DNA from: Hippopus hippopus | Lineage: Eukaryota > Mollusca > Bivalvia > Cardiida > Cardiidae | Assembly: GCA_946811185.2 (NCBI GenBank) | Contig: OX328108.1 | Span: 20,407,239-20,471,238, forward strand | DNA length: 64,000 nucleotides | Direction of reading: 5' to 3' | Shown: positions 49,401 to 61,400 of the stretch, one piece after another | How positions within the stretch are numbered: the first letter of the stretch is position 1 | Layout: every line of letters starts with the position of its first letter | Program-made: the position numbers and the translations under genes | Notes under the pieces: generated by a model | Seen by the model: only the letters and a program-made list of their open reading frames with translations | Told to the model about the DNA's origin: nothing | Database searches by the model: none

Positions 49401-52400
49401 TGCTACATATGAAATGGATACTTTCAGTTCATAGGTTAGACCTAGTTATTACCTACTCGTGGCTGTGTTGTCAAGAAAATCTTTAAATCAGGGGCAGTGT
49501 TGATCAATATCAAACTGCATAGAAAATGTAAACTGATCTTGATCCTAACTAGTTATATAGCCTAAACATGGCTATATGCTAATAAATCCAATATATACAC
49601 ACATAAAAAAAAAACTTAACAAGTTTTGGGTTGCAATAAAATAATGTTCCATCCTCCTACCAAATTTTCAAATGAAACAGGACAACAATCTTCTTACAAT
49701 AACATCATGATTATAATACATGCATTATATATATGATGTCGTGCAGTGACATATTTTTTTCCTATATTACAATCTAATTTCTACCAAACACAAACACTGG
49801 AATAGGTCTATGTAAAATATATGATGATTTCCCCCACACAAGGACAACTTTCACAAAATCATTTGTATAACATTTAGGGATTCGTCAATTTGTATAACAT
49901 ACAGAGGGTAGGTTTGAATGCACAACAAACAATTTTTCCCTGTTATGCATGGGTGGCACTCTGGGAAAAAGGGTTGAATGCATTTTAACCCTTATCCTGC
50001 CGAGTTTGAAATCCCAATGATTACTGAAATATATTCTGCTGAATTTAACAGCACCGAATGGAGTTTATTTGTTAGAAACTACAGAGAGAGCAGCGGAGAG
50101 TGTAGAGCAAGATCAGACTGCACGTATGTGCAGGCTGATCTTGCTTTACACTCTCCACAAAATACATCAATGGTTGCAAACAGCAGGATAAGGGTTAAGT
50201 TTGGATTGTACAAAGTGAGTTGTAGCATATTATGGATCCATTTTGCCTAAAAACCAACCGATTAAAGTAATAAAATAGTCCTTTGACCTGAAGAAACACT
50301 GCCAATGGTAAAAAGTTATGACTGTACAAACTGACCTGGGTCAATATTTTTTGCACATACATGGAACCTCCTTTTACAGATGACTCAATTACCATATGTA
50401 TTCAATACTACCAACAGATTTAAATTGTTTCATTTCAAGCAATCAAAACAATCTTTAGCTTGGTACAGTTTCGAACTAAAATATGCAACACAAGTTTCAC
50501 CAATTTAGACAACAAATATTTTGCATTTGCAAGGTTCCATTTTTGGTTGAAAACAACAGTAAGTCTTACAGACAATATGATAAATTATACAATATGGTCA
50601 TTATACCTGCATTTGACTGTATAAAAACATAAAATTGGACTTTCTTTTTAGTTAGAAGAGTATATCAAACATGATAAATATTGCTCTATATGGTTCATTT
50701 GGTGCAGTTTCACATGAGACTTAAGTTAGCTTAAACATTTATTTTACACCATTGCAAAACAAGTTGTTACAACTTCTATTAACTCTTTACAACACAATCC
50801 CAAGTTTGAATGACCCTGAAGGAGAAGGCCTTTGAAAACATTTTGGGAAAAAAGAGAAAATGCTGGTAACCCCCTTTTCCCACAATGTTTTCTACCCTAT
50901 TAAATGCTGAAATCACCATTTAAGCAACATTTGATTTGTCATCTGCAAATGCTTTCAATTTGGTACAGTCCATAATTTTGTGTTAATTAGTCTGGATGAC
51001 TGCTTCCTAGAAACCTTAATCAGTACTCATGCTGTGATGTAGGTAGACCCAAAGGTTGGCCCTGGTCATAACATGATTCAAACCCAGAACTTTCACTGTG
51101 AGAGGCAGATGCTTTACCCTTGCACAACTGTCTCCCACTTAAGTTATTGAAAAAGGGTCACCCAATGATAATGTATTTCCATCTTACTGGTATTTCCCGA
51201 AATAAAAATTTCTATAACTCTTCAGCTTAACTTCCTTCAAAGGATACTGTAATTTCATGTTGTTTCCCAATTGAATTTTTTCGAACTCTACCGCTAATTT
51301 TCTATCAAAAAATCAGAAAGTCAGTTTATATGAGTACCCACAACCACAGATTTAAAAAAAAACATTAACTGACTACATATCCAATCCCACTATGCCCTTT
51401 TTATAATAACAAGGAAAGAAATCTTTTCTTTGAAATATTCTTAGCCCTTTATATAACAACCTTACACTTTTCTGTGCTGAAGAAGACACCAATGTAAACT
51501 TTGCAGGGAAAGAACAAAATGCTGGTAACCAGCATTTTCTTCCTTTTCCCATGATGTTTTTATACCAATTCAAAGACAAATTATATAATTTGAACCAAAT
51601 TTTAATTGTTACCTAAAATTATTTTCAATTTTCAAAAAGTCTAAAATTTTTTGGTAAGGTAAAAAGCTAAACGAAAGCAGCACATACCTGCATCTAGTAT
51701 AGAGCGCCAGTGATCAGGTTTTGATGTAGAGAGAACTTCCAAACATTTCACTGAACTGTCCTTCTTCTTCATGTCAGTGCTGTTTAACATTCCTGCAGCA
51801 AAAAGCCAATTGGTTTTGTTTTGTTTGGTGTTGTACGCCATTTTCAGTATCATTAGATTTTAATTCAAACCTATACTGACCAAGCAATCCTGTGTTTTAA
51901 AGATCCTGAGGAAAAATAATCTTCTGAAAACTTTCTGGGAAAAGGAGAAAATGCTGGTAATAATCATTTTCTCCTTTCACATTAACATATTTTTTTTACC
52001 CTTTCTGACACAATTTTCAAAATTTGAGATATATCTAATTTGTCATCAGCAGATACTTTCATTTAGGACAAACCTTAAACTTTGTTGTTTGGTAAAGAGT
52101 TAACCCTTTACCACACAATCCAGAATTTTACCAACCCTGAGAAAAAACACTTTTGAAAACATTGAGGGAAAAGAAGGAAATGCTTGTAACCAGCATTTTC
52201 TTCTTTACCAACAATGTTTCCTAAAATTTAATAGAAAAATCCCATCATTTGAGCCACATATATGGATAGGTAAACTGTTTGCCGCAATAAAACTCAAACA
52301 AGAGGGCCATGATGGCCCTGTATCGCTCCACTGGCTATTAAGTAAAAACCCTACAAGCCAAACATTACAATATTCAGCAAATTGATTTTAAACACGAGGA

Positions 52401-55400
52401 CATGCAAACATTTTTCTATCTAATCCTACGAGAAAGTTGTGATCCATGGGCAAAGCCAATTTTGATCGCAAAGCTATAATTATTTGAATCCTGGTGGAGG
52501 TCCACAATATAAAGCTCCATACCAAATAATTCAGTTCTTGAATGTTATAAACAAGAAGATTTTCAAATTTTTCTCAATGAAAAGCCCTGTAAAACACGAA
52601 ACCCATGAGACAGGGCTAAATCTAATAGCCTTAGTCTTTATAATGGTTAGTAACATGATGACTTAAGATAGTTTTCATTACAAAAGCCCATGTAAAACTG
52701 GTGACCTTGTGTTCCGTGGTGTGGGGACAAACTTGGGTCAAGGACTATAATTTGGGCCCTCCTTGTAGAGGCCCACTAGATAAAGCTACATGCAAAATTT
52801 GGTAGACCCCATGGCTATTATTTGAAGGAACTTGGTCTATATTTTTTAGTTTTGTTGCCATGGCAACCAGAGTTTTTGAAGGAATAATTTGGGCACCCTT
52901 GATAGAGACCCCCTAGATAAAGCTAAATGCAAAATTTGATAGCCCTAGCCCTTATAGCTAGATGCGAAAGATTTTCCTATATAAGCCCGCCCATGTAAAA
53001 CATGTTACCCCCCGGAGCGAAGTCACATTTGACCCTCGGCTATAATTTGGACACCCTTGGTACAGGTCCACTAGATAAAGCTACATGCCAAATTTGGTCG
53101 CCCTAGGCCCCATGGCTAGGTCAAAGAAGAATTTTAAAGTTCTCCCTATATAAGCCCATGTAAAACTTGTTATATAAGCCCATGTAAAACTTGTTACCCC
53201 CGGGCAGGGCCTAATTTGACCCCAGGGCTATAATTTGAACAATCTTGGCAGAGGTCCACTAGATAAAGCTACATGCCAAATTTGGTAGCTCTAGGCCCTA
53301 TGGCTAGGTAGAAGAGGAATTTTAAAGTTCTCCCTTGTATAACTTGTAACCCCCGGGGCGGGGCCAATTTTGACCCCAGGGCTATAAATTGAAGAAACTT
53401 GGTAGAGGTCCACTAGATAAAGCTACATGCCAAATTTGGTAGCCCTTGGCCTTACGGTTTCAGACAAGAAGATTTTCAAAGATTTTCAAAATTTTTCAGT
53501 TTTGTTGCCATGGCAACCAGAGTTTTTGAAGGAATTAAATTCTTTCAAGAAATTCTGAAGAGGACCATCGCAGGATCATTTCTGTGAAGTTTCATCAAAA
53601 TTGGATGGGTAGTTTCAGAGAAGAAGACGTTTTAAAAAAAAGTTAACGCACGGACGGACGGACGCACGGACGGACGCACGACGGACAACAGGCCATGACA
53701 TAAGCCCGCTGGCCTTCGGCCAGTGGAGCTAATAATGTTGAAAACTGCATTAAACACCATACAATCAATCAATCAATTTACCATATGACAAAATTTTAGA
53801 CTTGTTCAAATCCACAACATTTCTAGACAACAAATTTGATGTGGCTCAAATGGTGCGACTGCTTTTGAAAATGGAGAAAACTTTCCTGGTTACCAGCATT
53901 TTCTCCTTTTCTCACAATGTTTTCAAAAGACCTCTATCTCAGCATTATTGAATCTGAAGATTGTGTTGTAAAGATTAACCAATCACTCAGTTTTGCCTTA
54001 GTAATTTTTTACCACAGCAGGGTATAATTAATTGCTCCCTTACTTTTTTTTTTTATGAAAATAGATTGTGTATCTACTTATAAGCAGTAATTAAAAGAAA
54101 GCCAAAGTCAAAAATATATTAATAATTTAGTTTAAACATATTTATTTTGCATCGATTGAGAAACAAGCTCTGACAACTTATACTAATCTCTCTTGATTCT
54201 GCTTCCTGGGAACTACACCAGTACTTGCGCCGAACGTGTGGGCCTTGAAAATCCCGAAGTTGCATGGTAGGAATAGATAAGGCATCTTCTGTACAGTATG
54301 TTACTGATCTTTGCTCTTTGCGAATGTACCTAATGCTAGAAATAGCAAGCCAAGAACTACAATGAAAAGAAAGGTGCTCACCAACAAGTATTTTCCAGAC
54401 ATGTACATCCACGTGGTTCCAATCTATCAGATATTCCAGGACATTGGTGTGAAACCTCATGGCAGCCAAACTTACGATCCCGTTCCCATTAGCATCCAGC
54501 CTCCTAAAGTCTGCACCAAGCTCAATAAGACCTCTTAGAGCTGACAATCCACCAGAGGTCGCTGCAAGCAGGATAGGTGTTGACCTCTCACTATAAAGGA
54601 TTAGAAAAAGTCACTGCCAAGAAGATTATATTCAGTCTAAAATAAGTAATAAATGCAAACGCAATTTATGATCTGCATGATGACCTTCATTTATTAACTC
54701 TTTATCAACCATTCCCAGTTAAACCATTTACCACACGGCAAAATTTTAGACATATCCATATTGAAAGCATTTGCAGACAACAACTAAATGTGGCTGTTAA
54801 TATGAGATTTGGCTGAGAAACAGTAGAAAACATTGTGGAAAAGAAGAATATGCTTGTTTCCCTATCAATGCGGCTGGTAATATGAGATTTGGCTGAGAAA
54901 GACATGAAAACATTGTGGGAAAAGGAGAAAATGCTGGTTCCCAACATTTTCTCCTTTTCCAACATTGTTTTCAAAAGCCTTCCTATGCAGGGTTGTTAAA
55001 ACTCAGGATTGTATGGTAAAGGGTTAAATTCTTTACTAAACAACCTTACATTAGACTTGTCCTAACTGAAAGTATTTCAATGTCAAAACATTGGACATTG
55101 TTTAAAAAATGGGACTCTGCTCTGAAAGGATGGAAAATATTATGGAAAAAGGGGAAAATGGGCAGCCTTTTCTCCATTTCCCACAATATTTTTAAATGCC
55201 TTCCTCTTCTGGGTCGTTAAAATTTGGGATTGTGTTGAAAAGCATTAAAGAGCTTTAAGAAGAAGGCTGTTGAAAACATCACCTGCAAATGCTTTCAATT
55301 TGGACAAGTCTAAAATTTTGTTGTCTGGTAGAGATAAAATGTGATCAAAATGCTATTTTTCATTTCTTACTATCATGGCCCCACAAATCCCTTTCAAGTA

Positions 55401-58400
55401 CTTTGGGTCCTTTGATTTCTTTCTCTGTTTCTTTCATAACAAGACTACAAAAAAGTATGATAAAAATTAAAAAAAACACAAAAACTGAAAAGAAAATCTT
55501 ACTCATTTTTAGTGGCCAACTCCAATAAACCTTTGTTTTTCCTTATCATTAGTCGCACAACTGGATAATGGTCAAAGAAAGCTGCATGGTGTATTGGGGC
55601 CCAACCATCTTGGTCAGTTGCTAGGATATTTGCATAGTTGGCAAGGAGACAGGCAACAGTATCCAAAGCCCCACACCTCGCAGCAACATGTATAGCTGTA
55701 GGACCTAGACAGACAAAGACACTAGTTTACCCTTTACCAAACAATAACAAGTTTTAACAAACCTTGGGTAGAAGTCTTGAAAAAAATTAAGGAAAAAGGA
55801 TAAAATGCTGGTAACCAGCATTTTCTCCTACCGTAATGCATTTTGCCCTCTCAGAGAAAAATCCCATTAACTGTGAGACATTTGTCATCTGCAAATGCTT
55901 TCAAATTGGACTGATAAAAAAGTTTGTCACTTGTTAAAGAGTAAAGTTTATCTAACAAGGTAATCAGAAACCAAAGAATAAAACATAAAAGATCCTTAAG
56001 TCAAATTCTAACTATACTCCTCACAAAAAGTTAAGCAACAATGAATTACCGCTACACCAAAATTTTATTATTACACATATAGACAATTTCACTGTATAAA
56101 TGTAGTGAATATTGAGTTAAAAACCAGTCCAAGGAATTTCGTACTTCTATAAGATCATGTTTCTCACTTTCAGGCTTTTGAAGTAAGGCACTGTCTACAT
56201 CCACATGCAAAAAAGTTGTATACTACCCAGATGTTTTAAAATCTCTAAAATTCGGTCAATCTGCAATCGGGACACAATCAGTACACGGTATGGTCACCAT
56301 TAGCACGAATACAAGCTTGAACTCTTCTGGGCATTGACCAGATCAAGCAACCAAGCTGTTGTTGTGGAATATCCTGCCATTCCTGACTCAAAAGTTGCTC
56401 AAGGTGTTGGAGGTTCTGAGGCCTCACATTTCCATCATTGACACACCTACCGAGAATGTCCCACGCATGCTCAATCGGATCGAGGTCTGGAGATCATGCC
56501 GGCAACTCAAATTGCTCAGAAGAGTTCAAGGTTGTATTCGTGGCAATACCGTGTACTGACTGTTGCAGATTGAACGAATTTTAGAAATTTTAAAATATCT
56601 GGACAGTATACCACTTTTTTGCATGTGGATTTGGACAGTGCCTTACTTCAAAAGCCTATAAGTGAGAAACATTATCTGATAGAAGTACGAAATTCCTTGG
56701 GCTCGTTTGTAACTCAATTCTCATTACATTTATACAATGAAATTGTCTATATGTGTCATAATAAAATTTTGGTGCAGCGGTAATTCATTGCTGCTTAACT
56801 TTTTGTGAGGAGTATATTTAGACAGCAGCTCTCAACATTTTACTCAGTCTCCTATAATATATAAAAGTAAATTAACAATTCAAACGAAGAAGTAGGTGTT
56901 CTGGCGGAAAGGGTAATCAATGTCAGCTGGCACGAAAGACATGGACTGAGATTGACAAAAATAGTCTTGAAATTGCAGTAAACTGGTTTTTTTCACCGTT
57001 AGAAACATTACTTATGCAATGATTTCTCCAGCTATTGTTACACATAAGATATCTAACATCTTTCATATGAAATATAAGCAATTCATTGCCAGGTCTTGAA
57101 ACATTTACTTGAAGAAAGAATACATTCTGGCCAAGTTATTAATTTTATAAGTTCTCTCTGTTTTTTTTTTTTTTAACCATTGTCTTTTAACCCAGACACT
57201 TTCAAACTCCTTAAATATAGAATGAAACCAGAAATAAAATCATTGTTCTAATTCAGGCAGCAGTGCAGGAAATACCAAACAGTAAACTAACCATTAAGAG
57301 ATAAATCTCACTGTATCAGACAATTAAGATCCAAATTCAGACTACACATTCTGTGTATCCTGATCTTGCTCTACACTGTCCACAAAAGTGCACTGAGTTG
57401 TGTTTATTAGCGTAAGAGCTAGTCCACTCATTGGCACCCTAAGGGATGCAAAAAAAAACAACTTGTGTTTTAACTTTTTCAGCACTAAATATATAAACCA
57501 TGTTCTGTGAAAAGGGGGCTTAATGCATCTGCAAAAAGTATCGTCCCAGGTCAGCCTGCGCAGTTTGCGCAGACTGACCTGGGCCTAAACTTTTCGCTAT
57601 CGCTCAATTTTCTGTATGCCCAAGGACCAGTCTATCTCATGATTAAGTTGGTTGTTAAAAAAAGTGGATATTATGGATCCATAATAATGTGATGGCTTGC
57701 TTGGTACCATGGATCACAGAAATGCATTAAGCCCCCATTTGTCAGAGAATGACTCATATATCTCAACCTCTTTTGACTGCTGAAAATACAATTCATTGCA
57801 ACTCAAAAAGATTTTATCTAATAGGCTGGACAGGCTTGACTACAGGCAGTAAGTGTAGATTCAGAATCAAACTGCAGGCTCTACCAGTCTGATCTTCATT
57901 TAAGCCATCTCAACTAACTTGGCAAAAATGTATTCACTTCAAACAAGACGGAACAAAACTATGTTCTAAAATTTTCAAATGCTTTTATGTTAAAAAAAAA
58001 GTAACTATAGCTGCCTAATTTGTCTTACAAGTATTACAAAATTTAAAGAATTAAATTATTTTCAAAAATATACAAACATTTTGAAACTTGGTTAACAGAA
58101 ACAAGAACGTTTTACACAAAATAGAAAATTTACATATAATTGTTTTTTGGCATTGGCCCATCATGACACAGATACCACTTTTTACATTCCTGCAGTGAAT
58201 AGCTTTGAAAACATCCTTGCAATAGGAGTAGTTGCACATTACAAACTATAGCTTTTTGTCTGTCAATTTTTTCCAAATTGTTCAAAACCAAAATTTCCTC
58301 TTTTCTCTGTTTTTCCTTATAGGTACAACTCCTTGATTGGCATAAATTCAGCCTTTGTAGACCATGTAATCTTTCAAAATTGAAAAAAAAATACAAACAA

Positions 58401-61400
58401 ACAAACTAATGTTTTGAAAACATTTTAAAAAAATTCAATCAAAAATTTTGTAACAAACAATTTATACCTTCACCAGATTTGGGTATTTCAGATTTTCTCT
58501 GCATGGTTAGAAAAGCAATGTTAACATTTGGGTGAAAATGAGAAACTCTTGTGAAACACACTTTTTACAAATTCAAATGTGAGTAAATTCCCATAAATTT
58601 GGGTAAATAAAGAGTCAGTTAATAACAGTTAAGATTGTGCACAAAATCACAAAAAAAACCAAAGTGAAGTTAATCAATACAGTCATGTTAATAATCCAAG
58701 ATTCTCCTGTAATAAAACGCAAAGACTGTAACTCCCACACAACAAAATTTTAGACTCATCAATATCGAAAGCATTTATTTTGTAGACAACAAACTAAACA
58801 TGATATGGCTTGCAACATGCGAAAAGGGGCATTCGGACATTTGTGTAAAGTGTCGTCTCGGATCAGCCTGCGCAGTCCGCGCAGGCTAATCCGAGACGAC
58901 ACTTTCCGTTCTTATGTAATTTTCTGTTTTGTGCAAGTCTACTGTAGGACAAAATTGAATGTAGTTGTAAAGTGCCGTCTCAGATTAGCCCGCGCGGACT
59001 GTGCAGGCTTATCCGAGACGACACTTTACGCAAATGTCCGAATGCCCCTTTTTGCGTGTTGCGGGCCATATAATGGTGAGATTCGTTTTTGATATAGAAG
59101 AAAACATTTTGGGAAAAAGGAGAACATGTTGGTTACCAGCATTTTCTCCTTTGTCCACAATTTCTTCAGAAGCCCCCCTGCTCACACTTGGGATTGTGTG
59201 GAAAAGGTTTAAACACCTTTCACAACTGTAGTTGCCTCTGTGGCCAGTTTTGATAAAGATGAGAATGCACAAAACATGCTTTCTAATCTTCGATCTACTC
59301 TGTTCTCTTTTCTGGGACATTCTGTAGAAGAGGGAACCTTAACATTGCAACTCTAATAGTTGTATTTCTATACTTAAATGTTTGTTGTACTTGTATGATA
59401 CTTTACAGATTAACTAAACCGTCCAACTAAATCACTGAACAATGCAACAGCCGACTTTATCAAGAACTACAGCATCATCAGTTGAATTTATAGGTCCATA
59501 TTAGATAAAACAAAATCTCGCTTCTTTTGAATATGCCTAATACTGACAAAAACTGTGTTATAAATAGCCATATCTTTAGGTAGTTAACCTTGTTCCACCT
59601 TTAAGAAAGATGTATCTGAAGTCATCTGAAGATGATAACTGCAGGAAATGTTGTGACAACTGACAAATGCAGAAATTTGCTCAAACTGGGCAATTTCTCC
59701 ATTTCAAGCAGTTTTCTTTGTCATTACAATAAAATATGTGTCAATACTTTGTTGTTTTTAATTAAAAAAACTGAAGTTAGATGGGCTGAAAATTAACCCT
59801 TTACAAAACAATCAAAATTTTAACAATCCTGAAGAAAAAAGATCTGAAAATATTGTGGGAAAAGAAGAAAATATTTAAAACTAGCATTTTCTCCTTTTCA
59901 CACAATGTTCTTTTATACCCTAAGAGACAAATCTTGTTCTCTGAGGTACATTTAATTTTTCATCTGCAACTGTTTGAATTTGGACGAGTCTATCATTTTG
60001 TCGTCTGGTAAAGAGTTTAGCACAGGGAGAAAGTGACAAAAGCCTGTAAAATCAAAGAGTCTTATAAAGTTCAGTTGACAAATGTCTAGATTCATATTTT
60101 ATTTGCTGAAAACATCCATTTCTATTTGACCAAATACGAAAAGTAAACCACTTCAAATGTACAAACAATCTTGATGCATGTAAAATCTATAACTTTTGTA
60201 CATTTGTCTTTGAGTCATGCTCTGTGAAAAGGGCGTTTAATTCCTTACCAAACGACAAAATGTTGGACTTGTCCAAATTGAAAGTATTTGCTAATGACAC
60301 ATTAAATATTGTTAATATTAGGATTTCTCTCCTTAAAAGGGTAGAAAACATTGTGGGAAAAGGAGAAAATTCTGGTTACCAGCATTTTCTCCTTTTCCTG
60401 CATTGTTTTCAAAAGCCCTCTTCCTTAGGGTCGTTTAAAGTCGGGATTGTGTGGTACATGTATAGGGTTAATGCACCTGCAAAAAGTATTGACCCATGTC
60501 AGCCTGCACAGTCTACCCATGCTAACATGGGTTGAAGCTTTTTTGCTGTTTGTAAATTTCCTGCATGTACCAGCATTTTCTCCTTTTCCTACAATTTTTT
60601 CTACCCTATCAAGGACATATGTTGTCGTTTAAGCTACATTTCTTATCTGCAAATGCTTTCAACTTTGATGAGTTTAAAACTTTGTTATTTTGTAAAGAGT
60701 TATTGGAGAAAACAAGTAACCCCCTTCAATAAAAATACAATTTGTTTGCAAAAAGCCTTTTAATAGTACCATATCTTTTCTGTTAAAATGAATAACTCTT
60801 TACAAGACAACAAGATTCTTGATTTATCTTATACAGAAGCATTTGCAAATGCTAATTCTAATGAGGCTCTCAAATTGTGGAATTTTTCTACCCATCTGAG
60901 AAAAGAAAAGTCCCTTTTCCTGTAACATACCTAAATTATCTGGTAATATTTATGAGAATTATGACAATATGCAAAAGAAAGCTGGAAATGTCTGAAATTC
61001 CCTTTAAACAGAAAATAAATTCCCTCCCCCTTTATTTTGTAAATGATCATGATATTGAGATTTACACATTTTTTAACCAACGTTTTATCAATTAAAAAAA
61101 AAAAAGCACACTCAATGCAAGAGTTACAAGGTCTTTAGCAAACAACAAAATTTTAGACTTGTCCTATCTAGAGGCATTTGCACATGACATGAGGCTAGGG
61201 TTTGTTTTTGAAAGGGTGAAAATAGTGTGAGAAAGGAAGAAAATGCTGGTAAGCAGCATTTTCTTCTTTCCTCTCAATTTTTTTCAAAAAATCCTCTTCC
61301 TCAGGATCAAAATATACTTGTTTGCATGGTAATGAGTTACACAATAACTAAACAACAGTTATCACTCTCTTTTTTCACAACCTTAAGTTGTTCGCTCATT

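Noticed and set aside
58130..58396. Minus-strand open stretch of ~80 codons that looked like another ANKAR exon
   Set aside because: No ankyrin or ARM signature, weak acceptor, and its only GT near the end leaves a phase that does not fit the 55704 exon. It may still be a transcribed segment.
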